In this document: positions 25,983-35,414 of the stretch, in pieces
How positions within the stretch are numbered: the first letter of the stretch is position 1
Layout of the letters: each line of letters opens with the position of its first letter
Assembly: GCF_900107975.1 (NCBI RefSeq)
Contig: NZ_FNVF01000011.1
Location: 95,828-159,827, forward strand
Reading direction: 5' to 3'
Origin: Paenibacillus sp. UNC499MF
Lineage (GTDB): Bacteria; Bacillota; Bacilli; Paenibacillales; NBRC-103111
DNA: 64,000 bases
Made by a program: the position numbers and the translations under genes
Notes under the pieces: model-generated
What the model was told of the DNA's origin: nothing
Database searches by the model: none
Seen by the model: the letters and a program-made list of their open reading frames with translations, nothing else

Positions 25983-26016
25983 AATATTCTATAATTTGGA
26001 ATATGGAGGCATCTTT

Positions 26017-26931
26017 ATGGAAGCCATCATGAGAAATATGTTCCAAGCGCTGGGTAAAAGCCATTCGGCGAACAAAATGGCCAAAAGATTCGGTCTCCGG
26101 TTTGGCGCAGCCCGGTTTGTGGCGGGAGAATCCATTCAGCAGGCGATTGAAGCTGTCCGCGGATTGAACAGCGACGGCCGTCTGGCCACGCTGGATCATT
26201 TGGGCGAATTTGTATTCAGCGAGGAAGAAGCCAACGAATCGGCCGAAATGTGTATCAAGACTTTGGAAGCGATTGCAGCGTCCGGTGTCCAATCGAACCT
26301 TTCGCTTAAAATGACATCGCTGGGGCTGGATATCAGCAAAGATCTGTGCCTGCAGAACATGCGCCGGATTCTGGACTGCGCCCGGAAGCACGGGAATTTC
26401 GTCCGCATCGATATGGAGGATTACGAGCACTGCCAGATCACGCTCGATATTCTGCACGAGCTGCGCGACGAATACGATAACGTCGGTACCGTCATCCAGG
26501 CTTACTTGTACCGCTCGGAGCAGGATATCCGCGATCTGAACAGCATCCGCGCGAATTTGCGCCTGGTCAAAGGAGCCTACAAGGAATCGCCGAAGGTTGC
26601 TTTTCCCGAGAAGAAAGACGTCGACGACAATTATAAAAAGATCATTAAACAGCACTTGTTAAACGGCAATTATGCCGCTATCGCCAGCCACGACGAAGCA
26701 GTCATTAATGAGATGAAAGCTTTTATCCGCGATATGAAGATTTCGGGGGATCAATTCGAATTCCAGATGCTTTACGGAATCCGCGAGGATCTCCAGAAGC
26801 AGCTGGTCGCGGAAGGATACCGGGTGCGCGCTTACGTGCCTTACGGAATCGACTGGTTCGGGTATTTTATGAGGCGGCTTGCCGAGCGCCCGGCCAACGT
26901 CTGGTTTGTTTTGAAAAACTTTTTTAAATAA
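26017..26931 (+). CDS. putB: Proline dehydrogenase
   Basis: Flavoenzyme of 304 residues that oxidises L-proline to pyrroline-5-carboxylate at the membrane. The TIM-barrel motifs LSLKMTSLGLD, VRIDMEDYEH, VIQAYLYRSEQD, LRLVKGAYKE and the C-terminal YGIDWFGYFMRRLAERPAN are all present. ATG 26017 is preceded by TGGAGG (26004-26009). The next gene encodes the second enzyme of the pathway, 45 bp downstream, so the two form an operon. Regulation probably runs through the inverted repeat upstream and the adjacent AAA+ regulator. Confidence 0.95.
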   Translation: MEAIMRNMFQALGKSHSANKMAKRFGLRFGAARFVAGESIQQAIEAVRGLNSDGRLATLDHLGEFVFSEEEANESAEMCIKTLEAIAASGVQSNLSLKMTSLGLDISKDLCLQNMRRILDCARKHGNFVRIDMEDYEHCQITLDILHELRDEYDNVGTVIQAYLYRSEQDIRDLNSIRANLRLVKGAYKESPKVAFPEKKDVDDNYKKIIKQHLLNGNYAAIASHDEAVINEMKAFIRDMKISGDQFEFQMLYGIREDLQKQLVAEGYRVRAYVPYGIDWFGYFMRRLAERPANVWFVLKNFFK

Positions 26932-26976
26932 TTTTTTTAGATAACCTATCTTATTCTCTAGGAAGAGGTGCCTACT

Positions 26977-28548
26977 ATGTCTACGAACCAAACGACAATT
27001 GCCCCATTTAAAAACGAGCCGTTTACGGATTTCACGCAAGAGGATAACAAAAAAGCGATGCAGGAAGCTCTGGCTAAAGTTAAGCAGGAACTTGGCCGGG
27101 AGTACCCTCTTCACATCGGCGCGGATAAAGTAACGACCGAGGACAAAATTGTCTCGATCAATCCCGGGAACATCGACCAGGTAATCGGCCGTGTCAGCAA
27201 AGCCACTCAGGAGCTCGCCGAGCGCGCAATGCAGACGGCTTTGACTACCTTTGAAACGTGGAAAAGAGTGCCTGCGCGCGAGCGCGCCGAGTATTTGCTG
27301 AAAGCGGCGGAACTGATGCGCCAGCGCAAACATGAATTTTCGGCCTGGATGATCCTGGAGTCCGGAAAGAACTGGGCGGAAGCCGATGCGGATACGGCGG
27401 AAGCGATCGACTTTATGGAATTCTACGCGAGAGAAGCGATCCGTCTGAGCGAGACGAACACGCATCAGCCGCTGACGAAGCTCGACGGTGAAGATAACCG
27501 CGTGACCTACATTCCGCTGGGAGTAGGCGTGGTGATTCCGCCGTGGAACTTCCCGCTGGCGATTTGCGCCGGTATGGCTACGGCGGCTGTCGTGTCGGGC
27601 AACACGGTGCTTGTGAAGCCGGCATCCACTACTCCCGTCATCGCCCACAAGTTCGTGGCACTCATGGAAGAAGTCGGCCTGCCTGCCGGCGTAATCAATT
27701 ACATTCCGGGCAGCGGCGCCGAAGTCGGCGACTACTTAACGACGCATCCGAAAACCCGGTTCGTCAGCTTCACCGGCTCCAAGGAAATCGGTCTGCGCAT
27801 CAACCGTCTTGCCGCCGAAACGGCTGAGGGTCAGATCTGGATCAAGCGCGTTATCGCCGAAATGGGCGGCAAGGACGGGATCGTCGTCGATGAAACCGCC
27901 GATCTTGAGGCGGCTGCCGCAGCCATTACCGCTTCGGCTTTCGGCTTCCAGGGACAGAAATGCTCGGCCGGTTCCCGCGCCGTTATTGTGGAATCCGTCT
28001 ACGACGAGATCGTGGAGAAGGTTGCGGAGCTGACCAAGAAGCTGGAGATCGGTGTCCAGGATGAAAACTACGCCGCAGGTCCCGTAATCGACGAGAACTC
28101 GTACAATAAAATCCTCGAATATATTGAAATCGGCAAAAAAGAAGGCCGTCTCGTTACGGGCGGCGGCAAAGCCGAAGGAAACGGCTATTACATCCAGCCG
28201 ACTGTTTTTGCCGATGTGGACGGGAAAGCGCGCATCATGCAGGAGGAGATTTTCGGTCCCGTTCTGGCCATCGCGAAAGCGAAAGACTGGAAAGAAGCGA
28301 TCGCCATGTACAACGATACCGAATTCGGCTTGACCGGCGCCTTCTTCTCCAAAGACGAAAGCCGTATCGAGACGGCACTTCAAGATATGCACTGCGGCAA
28401 TCTTTACATTAACCGCAAATGTACGGGCGCACTGGTCGGCGTGCATCCTTTCGGAGGCTTCAATATGTCCGGTACGGATTCCAAAGCCGGCGGCTACGAC
28501 TATCTGCTTCTGTTCACACAGGCTAAATTGACTTCCAGAAAACTGTAA
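26977..28548 (+). CDS. rocA: 1-Pyrroline-5-carboxylate dehydrogenase (RocA type)
   Basis: NAD-dependent aldehyde dehydrogenase of 523 residues that converts glutamate semialdehyde to glutamate. Conserved features are [10 protein letters not shown], the cofactor loop FTGSKEIG, catalytic Glu in AEMGGKDGI, and catalytic Cys in [14 protein letters not shown] 26977 follows AGAGGTG; the frame opens nine bases earlier at 26968 without support. It is the second gene of the proline operon, and a strong hairpin follows at 28663. Confidence 0.95.
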   Translation: MSTNQTTIAPFKNEPFTDFTQEDNKKAMQEALAKVKQELGREYPLHIGADKVTTEDKIVSINPGNIDQVIGRVSKATQELAERAMQTALTTFETWKRVPARERAEYLLKAAELMRQRKHEFSAWMILESGKNWAEADADTAEAIDFMEFYAREAIRLSETNTHQPLTKLDGEDNRVTYIPLGVGVVIPPWNFPLAICAGMATAAVVSGNTVLVKPASTTPVIAHKFVALMEEVGLPAGVINYIPGSGAEVGDYLTTHPKTRFVSFTGSKEIGLRINRLAAETAEGQIWIKRVIAEMGGKDGIVVDETADLEAAAAAITASAFGFQGQKCSAGSRAVIVESVYDEIVEKVAELTKKLEIGVQDENYAAGPVIDENSYNKILEYIEIGKKEGRLVTGGGKAEGNGYYIQPTVFADVDGKARIMQEEIFGPVLAIAKAKDWKEAIAMYNDTEFGLTGAFFSKDESRIETALQDMHCGNLYINRKCTGALVGVHPFGGFNMSGTDSKAGGYDYLLLFTQAKLTSRKL

Positions 28549-28662
28549 GATTGCTCTAGAAAACTTACGGCAGCGGAAGATTTACGTCCAACGATTATGT
28601 TCAGTCGAATCGCGAAAAGTGCAAGGACTCTTCTATAGAAGGCTGCTTTAAGGATATAGGGC

Positions 28663-28694
28663 GGAAAGGAACGAAAGTTCCTTTCCGTCTTTTT
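28663..28694 (+). terminator. Terminator after the proline operon
   Basis: GGAAAGGAAC (28663-28672), a GAAA loop, GTTCCTTTCC (28677-28686), then GTCTTTTT. Nothing else is recognised between 28549 and 28791. Confidence 0.92.
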
Positions 28695-28791
28695 GTTATT
28701 CATGAGGTGAATTAAATCTTTCCCCTTTGGGTTAAACATCATATGATTGCTGTAACGCCTATTATGTTTTTGCAGGAAGAGAGGACCTATT

Positions 28792-31080
28792 ATGCTTACT
28801 TCACTAAATGCGATCGAAGCATACCGCCGGGGGGATGAAACTCCGGTTTCTGTTTATTCGTGGCTCCGTTTTCTCGTTTCGGCGGAAGAGCGGATCGTCA
28901 ATCTGGAGCGGATCCGGTCCATTCATGAGCTGGCTGAAGCCAACCCGGTACTGGATTATGTGGAAAGAACGCTGCGTATTCTGGACGGGCTCGGGCTTTC
29001 TTTCTGGGTGAAAGAAATTTTGGAAACCGTCCTCGTCTGGTCCGAAACGGCCAAAGGCGGAACGGTCCGGCAGCGGATGCAGTGGCAGGCCGACGGAATC
29101 AATTTGTTCGTTCATAATATCGGGTCCGCCCAGCTCTTTGACCGTTTTAACGAAACGGGTGAGACGGAGACGGATAAGATTCGCGTAATCCGTACCTTGA
29201 TCGAAACTCACGGCTTGATCGGCCAGTACATACGGGGTGAAGTCCCGTTCGAAGGAAACGGACCTTTGACGGAAATCGTGAAGCGGGGGCTTCTAACCCC
29301 GGGAGAGCTCCAGAGTCTTTTGCTTCCTTTGAATCAGTGTGTCATCGGCGCCGTTTCGCCCGAATTATGGAACACGGTGCACAGCGAAGTGGAGAAACTG
29401 GCCGAGCATATCTCAAAGGGGCAGCACCCCGGGGGATGGTCGGTCCGTGAACGGCTGCGTAAACTGAGAAGCAGATCTATCCGGCGGGGGGAGAACTTCG
29501 AGGCCGAATACGAGCGGGTAGCGGAAGCGCTGGAAGCGGTTGAACGCGCTCGGGGGGAAAAACCGGGAGAAGGGGAATCCCGGAACCGGGACGTATTGAG
29601 CGGCGTAGTGCTTGACGCTGGGGCCGGACAAGCCGGGCAAGCTGCGAAGACTGGACAAGCCGTGAACGGACAGACCGGGCAATCCGCGGAGACTGCCCGG
29701 CACACTGCACACATTCTCGAAAGAGCACTGGAGCCTCTGGCCGGGAAAACACTGTGGTACGTGGAATCCGCACTTCAGGACTTCAGCCTGGAGGAAGTCG
29801 TGAAGATCTTTATGCTCGCTTTGCAAACGGAGGCAAACACCGTCATGCCGGAGGAGCCGGTCCATCATATCAGCTTCGAAAGGCTGATGAACGCCATGTA
29901 TTATGATTACAAGGGCGTTAAGAAAATCAACGTCTACAAGAAGCGTATCATCGAGAAGTTTCTGCGGGAGTTTGCTTTCGAACATATCGGAACCGACGGG
30001 GCACCTGTAAACCCCCACCTGGCTTATAAAGTGGAACGCAGCCCTTCGTCTGCGGATACGGTCTTCTTCACCTTCGAGTTTTCCGCAGCCGCCGAAAAAC
30101 TCATTGAATTTTGTATGGAAGCGGAGAAATCTCCGCTCTACGAGAAAGCGGTATTGCTTTTGTTCGATCTTTTCGAGCTGCGGCGCGACGCCTACGACCG
30201 GTTTCATAACGAGGACGAGTATCTGGAGACGATGAACCGGACCGCAGACTACAAGAGCGTGATGCTGGATTTCATCACGGGAGAAAAAGTGCTCGATATC
30301 GGGCCGGGCGGCGGAGTTATGCTGGACCTGATCGAGCAAAGGCTGCCGGATAAACAGCCGGTCGGGATTGACATCTCCACCAATGTCATTGAGGCGTTAA
30401 ACCGCAAAAAGCAGTTGGAAGGACACCGCTGGGAGGTTCTGAAGGGCGATGCGCTCAACCTGAAAGATTACGTGCATCCGGGAACCGTCGGAACTGTCAT
30501 TTTCTCCTCCATTCTGCATGAATTGTACTCGTATATCGAATGGAACGGGTCCAAGTTCAACCGGGACACGATTGCAGCCGCTCTGCGCAGTGCTTTCGAC
30601 GTCCTGGCCGTGGGAGGGAGAATCATTATCCGTGACGGCATCATGACGGAACCCGTAGAAACAAAACGGCGCATCCGGTTTCTGGCCCGAGAGGACAAGG
30701 AGTGGCTGAAGCGGTACGCGGGCGATTTTGCCGGCAGGCAGATACAAGTTGAGTACATGGGAGATGGCGATGCGGTAATGCCGGTGAATGATGCGATGGA
30801 ATTTCTCTATACGTATACGTGGGGAGAGGAAGCCTACGTTCACGAAGTGCAGGAGCAGTTCGGTTACTTTACGCCTTCTGACTATGCCGACTTTATTGGA
30901 AAGGTGCTGGGTCCGGAAGCCGTTATTGTGGAGTTCCGGCACTTCCTGCAGGAAGGTTACACGGACGCGCTTGCGGACAAAGTCGTTTTTATGGACGAGG
31001 CCGGCGATCCGGTTCCCCTTCCGGACAGCACTTGTCTCATTGTTATAGAAAAAAGAGGAGAAACCCACCTTGACAATTAG
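28792..31080 (+). CDS. Large class I SAM methyltransferase of unknown target
   Basis: Protein of 762 residues. The C-terminal third is a Rossmann methyltransferase with motif I VLDIGPGGGVMLDLI (about 502-516), GIDIS, KGDALNL and the motif-IV-like FSSILHELYSY. The first 490 residues are mainly helical and match no family I can name. A Gly/Gln/Ala-rich insert (about 275-310, GQAGQAAKTGQAVNGQTGQ) interrupts them. The start follows GAGAGGACC. It lies directly upstream of, and in the same direction as, a nicotinamide riboside salvage group, but that group has its own promoter. A link to NAD metabolism is only contextual. Confidence 0.82.
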   Translation: MLTSLNAIEAYRRGDETPVSVYSWLRFLVSAEERIVNLERIRSIHELAEANPVLDYVERTLRILDGLGLSFWVKEILETVLVWSETAKGGTVRQRMQWQADGINLFVHNIGSAQLFDRFNETGETETDKIRVIRTLIETHGLIGQYIRGEVPFEGNGPLTEIVKRGLLTPGELQSLLLPLNQCVIGAVSPELWNTVHSEVEKLAEHISKGQHPGGWSVRERLRKLRSRSIRRGENFEAEYERVAEALEAVERARGEKPGEGESRNRDVLSGVVLDAGAGQAGQAAKTGQAVNGQTGQSAETARHTAHILERALEPLAGKTLWYVESALQDFSLEEVVKIFMLALQTEANTVMPEEPVHHISFERLMNAMYYDYKGVKKINVYKKRIIEKFLREFAFEHIGTDGAPVNPHLAYKVERSPSSADTVFFTFEFSAAAEKLIEFCMEAEKSPLYEKAVLLLFDLFELRRDAYDRFHNEDEYLETMNRTADYKSVMLDFITGEKVLDIGPGGGVMLDLIEQRLPDKQPVGIDISTNVIEALNRKKQLEGHRWEVLKGDALNLKDYVHPGTVGTVIFSSILHELYSYIEWNGSKFNRDTIAAALRSAFDVLAVGGRIIIRDGIMTEPVETKRRIRFLAREDKEWLKRYAGDFAGRQIQVEYMGDGDAVMPVNDAMEFLYTYTWGEEAYVHEVQEQFGYFTPSDYADFIGKVLGPEAVIVEFRHFLQEGYTDALADKVVFMDEAGDPVPLPDSTCLIVIEKRGETHLDN

Positions 31081-31098
31081 TTTTAATGTGTCATAATG
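31070..31098 (+). promoter_or_regulatory. Strong promoter of the Nudix-pnuC-nadR group
   Basis: TTGACA (31070-31075) starts within the last codons of the methyltransferase gene. CATAAT/ATAATG follows at 16-17 bp. The AT-rich imperfect inverted repeat TAATATCAA-TTGATTATA lies just downstream (about 31100-31122) and could bind a regulator. Confidence 0.7.
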
Positions 31099-31153
31099 AT
31101 AATATCAAATTGATTATATAAATCTTTTTCTCTAGGAAACGGCAGGTGAAAAC

Positions 31154-31924
31154 ATGGACACGAATTCCGAAGCCCTGAATTACTCGGCGGACAAATACAG
31201 AACACCGGACGGCGCTCCCGCGGATATCGTGATTTTTACGATCACTTCGACCGAGCGCGGCACGGTCAAAAAATCGCTCCCCCACCGGGAGCTGCAGGTT
31301 CTGCTTATCCAGCGTAAAGCCTGGCCGTTCGCCGGCCAGTGGGCGCTTCCCGGGGGCTTCTGCAAGGACACGGAGACGGTCTACGATTGCGCAAAGCGTG
31401 AGCTGCAAGAGGAAACCGGAGTCGAGGAAGTGCACATTCAATACTTCAATGTGTACAGTACGCCCGGACGTGACCCGCGGGGCTGGATCATCTCGCATGC
31501 TTTCTTCGCGCTGGTGCATGAACAATACTTGGCCGGCAGGCAGGCGGCGGACGATGCAGCCGACGTTAAGCTTTTCTCCGTGGAAGAGGCGCTGGAGATG
31601 GAGCTCGCTTTCGATCATAAGCAGATTCTCCAGGACGCCTTGGATCAGGTTCGCAGGCAGATGCTGACAACGATTATCGCCAAGGAATTTCTGCCCGATG
31701 AATTCACGATCAGCGAATTGTACCAGGTTATCCGGACGCTGGTGCCAGAGTTTGAGGAGAAAAATTTCATCCGTAAAATTACTTCCACTCAAAGCCGCAG
31801 AGGCATTATAGAGGAAGTGAGGGATTCACGGGGTGAGCGCAAGTTCTCCAACCGCTATTCCCAGCGCGCGGCCCAGCTTTACCGGTTTACCGGAGATGTG
31901 CCTCAGCTGTCACTGTACAGCTAG
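31154..31924 (+). CDS. Nudix-domain protein, NrtR-like regulator or hydrolase
   Basis: Protein of 256 residues. The N-terminal Nudix domain has an intact box: G-x5-E-x7-REL-QEETGV (about residues 72-94), so it may hydrolyse ADP-ribose-type substrates. The C-terminal 100 residues look like a winged helix (FTISELYQVIRTLV and FIRKITSTQSRRGII), the layout of NrtR regulators that sense ADP-ribose and control NAD salvage. The gene leads pnuC and nadR, supporting that role. Whether it binds DNA, hydrolyses, or does both cannot be told. Confidence 0.87.
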   Translation: MDTNSEALNYSADKYRTPDGAPADIVIFTITSTERGTVKKSLPHRELQVLLIQRKAWPFAGQWALPGGFCKDTETVYDCAKRELQEETGVEEVHIQYFNVYSTPGRDPRGWIISHAFFALVHEQYLAGRQAADDAADVKLFSVEEALEMELAFDHKQILQDALDQVRRQMLTTIIAKEFLPDEFTISELYQVIRTLVPEFEEKNFIRKITSTQSRRGIIEEVRDSRGERKFSNRYSQRAAQLYRFTGDVPQLSLYS

Positions 31925-31952
31925 GCTTTTCTTTTAAAACTTAATATTGTCG

Positions 31953-31969
31953 TTTTAATATTATTAAAA
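31953..31969 (+). promoter_or_regulatory. 17-bp AT-rich palindrome before pnuC
   Basis: TTTTAATA (31953-31960), T, TATTAAAA (31962-31969). This perfect palindrome lies in the 66-bp gap between the Nudix gene and pnuC, with no terminator-like T-run after a GC stem. It could be a regulator site for the NAD salvage genes. Confidence 0.45.
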
Positions 31970-31990
31970 TAATTATTTGGAGGGAACGAA

Positions 31991-32689
31991 ATGAAGAAAA
32001 CGGGAACTATGCTTGTGCTGCTGGCCGCTATGCTGACGGTCGCATGGTTGACATCATCGTCGGCGCTGGAAATTGCCGCTACTACGACAGGACTGCTTTG
32101 CGTCTGGCTGACGGCCAGGGAAAACATATGGTCGTGGCCGATTTCCCTGATTAATGTGGCCTGCTTTTTCTATATGTTCTGGGAGGTAAAGCTCTACGCG
32201 GATATGGCGCTTCAAGTTTTCTTTTTCCTGTTGAGCATCTATGGCTGGATCGTCTGGCTCACAAAAAGGGGAGGCGCGGAAGTGCGTCCGACGAGGAAAA
32301 TAGCGCCGTGGCTGATCCTTCCTCTGATTCTGTTTCTGATCGGCGCGACGGCAGGCTGGGGGTATGTTCTGCACAAGTATACCGACGCTTCCATCCCTTA
32401 CGCGGATGCGTTCATCGCTACGCTCAGCATCATTGCCCAGCTGCTCTTATCGGCTAAGATTCTGGAAAACTGGACGGTCTGGATAGCGGTGGATGTGCTG
32501 TCGATCGGCATGTACGCCTATAAGGGGCTGGATGCGATTGCGTTCTTGTATTTGATCTACCTGGGCATCGCGATATCCGGACTGATTACATGGAAAAGAA
32601 ACTATGCCGCAGCGGGACAGGAAAGGTTTCGGTTCCCACAGAGGCCCGCAGGAGCTCCAAATGACACGGAGGAAGGTGTATGCAAATGA
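31991..32689 (+). CDS. pnuC: Nicotinamide riboside transporter PnuC
   Basis: Integral membrane protein of 232 residues with about seven hydrophobic helices that carries nicotinamide riboside into the cell. Family motifs are ENIWSWPISLINVACFFYMF (about 44-63) and the C-terminal WIAVDVLSIGMYAYKGL. The tail after about residue 207 is hydrophilic. The start follows GGAGGG. The last ten bases overlap nadR, whose product traps the imported riboside by phosphorylation. Confidence 0.95.
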   Translation: MKKTGTMLVLLAAMLTVAWLTSSSALEIAATTTGLLCVWLTARENIWSWPISLINVACFFYMFWEVKLYADMALQVFFFLLSIYGWIVWLTKRGGAEVRPTRKIAPWLILPLILFLIGATAGWGYVLHKYTDASIPYADAFIATLSIIAQLLLSAKILENWTVWIAVDVLSIGMYAYKGLDAIAFLYLIYLGIAISGLITWKRNYAAAGQERFRFPQRPAGAPNDTEEGVCK

Positions 32690-33744
32690 AAACGGATAAG
32701 AGGACTGTGCACGATCCGGAACTGAAAAAGGGACCTGTAACCACGGGCTTTACTCTGGGGAAATTCGCACCCCTTCATAGAGGGCATCAATTGATGATCG
32801 AGACGGCGATTGAGGAGAACGACGAAGTGATCGTGCTCATCTATGACAGCCCGGAAGTCACGGATGTTCCGCTACCCGTAAGGGCGGGCTGGATACGAAA
32901 ACTGTATCCCGGCGTAGAAGTTATCGAAGCTTGGGACGGACCGGCGGAAAGCGGATATACCCCCGAAATTCAGAAAATGCATGAGGAACATATTCTTGCC
33001 CTGCTTGGCGGAAGGAAGATTACGCGTTTCTATTCCAGCGAAAGATACGGAGAGCATGTAAGCGCGGCGCTGGGGGCGCAGAACAGACAGGTAGATCCCG
33101 GCCGGCTGAAGGTGCCTGTCTCCGGTACCCGGGTTCGTCACGATCCGTACGGCCGGCGCGGGTATGTTGATCCTGTCGTCTATCGGGATTTAATTACGAA
33201 GGTTGTGTTCCTGGGAGCTCCTTCGACGGGAAAAACGACGCTCGCCAGTTACTTGGCGGATCTCCACGGAACGAGCTGGATGCCTGAATACGGAAGGGAA
33301 TATTGGGCGGAGCACCAGACCGGCCGCCGTTTGTCGAAGGAGCAGCTCCTGGAAATCGCCGAGGGCCACGTGCAGAGGGAGGAGAGGCTGACGGAGGAAG
33401 CCGACAAGTTTGTATTCGTCGATACCGATGCCCGCACAACGCTGCGGTTCTCGATGTATTATCACGGCGAGGCGCTGCCGCGGCTTCACGAATTGGCGGA
33501 GGCTGCCGCGGCACGCTACGATTTGGTCTTCGTATGCGACACGGACATCCCTTACGATGACACGTGGGACCGGTCGGGCGACGCCCAGCGGAATCTGTTT
33601 CAGAAACAGATTCTGGCGGATCTGAACGTGCGCCGTATCCCTTATTTTGTGCTCAGGGGTACGCTGGAGGAGCGAGCGGCCCGGGTTAATGCCGTTCTGG
33701 CCCGCTACCGGAAATACCGCAGCCTCGCCGAAATGCTGGTATAA
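32680..33744 (+). CDS. nadR: NadR-type NMN adenylyltransferase / ribosylnicotinamide kinase
   Basis: Bifunctional protein of 354 residues. The N-terminal nucleotidyltransferase shows GKFAPLHRGHQLMI (about 27-40, HxGH family) and SGTRVRHDP, which makes NAD from NMN. The C-terminal kinase shows Walker A GAPSTGKTTL (about 178-187) and acts on nicotinamide riboside. It lacks the N-terminal DNA-binding domain of enterobacterial NadR, so regulation probably falls to the Nudix protein. It overlaps pnuC by ten bases behind GGAGG. Confidence 0.94.
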   Translation: MQMKTDKRTVHDPELKKGPVTTGFTLGKFAPLHRGHQLMIETAIEENDEVIVLIYDSPEVTDVPLPVRAGWIRKLYPGVEVIEAWDGPAESGYTPEIQKMHEEHILALLGGRKITRFYSSERYGEHVSAALGAQNRQVDPGRLKVPVSGTRVRHDPYGRRGYVDPVVYRDLITKVVFLGAPSTGKTTLASYLADLHGTSWMPEYGREYWAEHQTGRRLSKEQLLEIAEGHVQREERLTEEADKFVFVDTDARTTLRFSMYYHGEALPRLHELAEAAAARYDLVFVCDTDIPYDDTWDRSGDAQRNLFQKQILADLNVRRIPYFVLRGTLEERAARVNAVLARYRKYRSLAEMLV

Positions 33745-33791
33745 ATACCCAGCGGAAGAGGAAGAGGGGGAAACGAAAAGGAAAAGTCAGA

Positions 33792-33820
33792 GGAGAGTCC
33801 TGCCGGGGCTCTCTTTTTTC
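33792..33820 (+). terminator. Terminator after nadR
   Basis: GAGAG-T-CC pairs with GG-G-CTCTC around a short loop, then six T. Confidence 0.75.
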
Positions 33821-33892
33821 GCGGGTAGAGAAGTTTCTCCTTATTGTAATCCGTGAGAGACACTCGTACTGCCTAACAGAGCCGGCACCCCG

Positions 33893-34282
33893 TTAAACGC
33901 CGGGAGCAACCACTTCCACCTTGATCCGGTCGGGATCTTCAAAATAGACGGCATAATGCCGGGGGCCACCCGCATGAGGATGATCTTCCCGGTACAAGAC
34001 ACGGACACCTTTTGCAGTCAGTGCTTCCGTCAGCTTGTCTACCTGTTCTCTGGATTCCGCGTGAAAGGCAAGGTGGTTCAAGCCGGTACGCCGCCTGTGG
34101 TAAGGAAGGTCCAGAAAACGGTCTTCGGTCTGGACAAAAACGAGATACGTGTCCCCGTGCTTCCAGCTGATTCCTTGGTCCCAGCGCTGGAACCTCTCGT
34201 ATCCGAGCTGACTCAGCAGCCATTCCCAGAACAGAGCCGATTCGTTCAAATCGGATACATTGATTTCGACGTGATGAAGCAT
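33893..34282 (-). CDS. VOC-superfamily (glyoxalase-like) protein
   Basis: Single vicinal-oxygen-chelate domain of 129 residues: MLHHVEINVSDLNES at the start with a metal-ligand His, LNHLAFHAES in the middle and HYAVYFEDPDRIKVEVVAP at the end (Glu ligand). Members include glyoxalases, dioxygenases and drug-binding proteins; the substrate here is unknown. The start follows GGGAGG. It is monocistronic. Confidence 0.88.
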   Translation of the reverse strand: MLHHVEINVSDLNESALFWEWLLSQLGYERFQRWDQGISWKHGDTYLVFVQTEDRFLDLPYHRRRTGLNHLAFHAESREQVDKLTEALTAKGVRVLYREDHPHAGGPRHYAVYFEDPDRIKVEVVAPGV

Positions 34283-34402
34283 AAAAAAACCTCCCGGGAG
34301 CTGTTGTAAACAGTATAAATAAGAACGCTTGTTCCTGTCAATTCCTTTTTAAGTCGGAAATGAAACGAATGCAAGAAAACGTTCATTTTTCCAAAAAAAG
34401 AT

Positions 34403-34421
34403 ATTGATAATGATTCTCAAT
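34403..34421. promoter_or_regulatory. Fur box before efeO
   Basis: The 19-base sequence ATTGATAATGATTCTCAAT is a near-perfect palindrome close to the Fur consensus. It lies about 105 bp before efeO, so iron repression of the efe operon is expected. Confidence 0.85.
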
Positions 34422-34526
34422 GTTGATATACTCGTTTTGGGATTTTGTGATGAACGGACATGAGAACCATGCTTTTATCATCCTGTTTTAGCTAAATCAG
34501 CCAAAAGAACTCGAGGAGTTGTCTTT

Positions 34527-35414
34527 ATGAAGATTCGTTATGTCGCGCTGTTTGCAGCGTGTACGGTGCTTTTTACGGGATGTGGTTCCAAAAACAATGA
34601 AAAAGCGGGTGCTCCCGCAACTCCGGATGCCAAAGCGGCTCCGGTCGCGGCTTCGACTTCCCCGGCTCCGGCAGGCGACGAATCGTGGAAACCGATTCTC
34701 GACGCTTACCGCACGTACGCCACGGAACAATCCGATCTGTTCGTCAAAGAGACGGAGAAGTTCGTGAACGCCGTTAAATCCGGTAAGGTTGAAGAAGCCA
34801 AGAAACTGTACGCGCCGACCCGGATGTATTATGAAAGAATCGAACCGATCGCCGAAGCGCTCGGTGATCTGGACCCGAATATCGATGCCCGCGAGAACGA
34901 TGTCGAAGAGAAAGACTGGCGCGGATTTCACCGTATCGAGCAGGCGCTCTGGCAGAAAAACACGACGAGTGGCCAGGAAGAATATGCGGACCGTCTGTTA
35001 AACGACGCGAAGCAGCTTCGTGCCCTGATCGAAACGGTCGAGGTGGATTCGGCTCTGCTCGTAACCGGTGCGGTTGAGCTCCTGAACGAAGTTTCCGCCT
35101 CCAAAGTGACGGGGGAAGAGGAGCGTTATTCGCACACCGATCTGTATGATTTCGTAGCGAATGTCGAGGGAGCCAGGAAGATTTATACCCTCTTACAGCC
35201 TAAGCTCAAGAGCAAGGACGCGGCGCTCGAAGAAACGATCGGAGCGAAATTCAAGGACCTGGAACAAGCGCTTGCCGTCTACAAAGAAGGAGACGGGTAC
35301 GTCTCTTACGAGAAATTGACACAGGATGATACGAAAAAATTGAGCCGTCTGCTGGATGCGCTGGCCGAGCCCCTTTCTCAAATGGGAACGATTCTGGGAG
35401 CGGCTGCGAAATGA
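34527..35414 (+). CDS. efeO: EfeO-type iron-uptake lipoprotein (M75/imelysin)
   Basis: Extracellular iron-binding lipoprotein of 295 residues. The signal ends in the lipobox LFTGC (Cys19), followed by an Ala/Pro-rich spacer. The all-helical imelysin domain has the HxxE metal motif at His135 (FHRIEQALW). There is no N-terminal cupredoxin domain, so it is the short, EfeM-like form. It is the first gene of efeO-efeB-efeU behind a Fur box, and its stop overlaps the next start by four bases (ATGA). Confidence 0.93.
   Translation: MKIRYVALFAACTVLFTGCGSKNNEKAGAPATPDAKAAPVAASTSPAPAGDESWKPILDAYRTYATEQSDLFVKETEKFVNAVKSGKVEEAKKLYAPTRMYYERIEPIAEALGDLDPNIDARENDVEEKDWRGFHRIEQALWQKNTTSGQEEYADRLLNDAKQLRALIETVEVDSALLVTGAVELLNEVSASKVTGEEERYSHTDLYDFVANVEGARKIYTLLQPKLKSKDAALEETIGAKFKDLEQALAVYKEGDGYVSYEKLTQDDTKKLSRLLDALAEPLSQMGTILGAAAK

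Noticed and set aside
25891-25990. Sigma-54 promoter before proline dehydrogenase
   Set aside because: I looked for TGGCAC-N5-TTGC. Only TTGGC is present, without a GC at the -12 spacing, while a sigma-A pair with 17-bp spacing fits.
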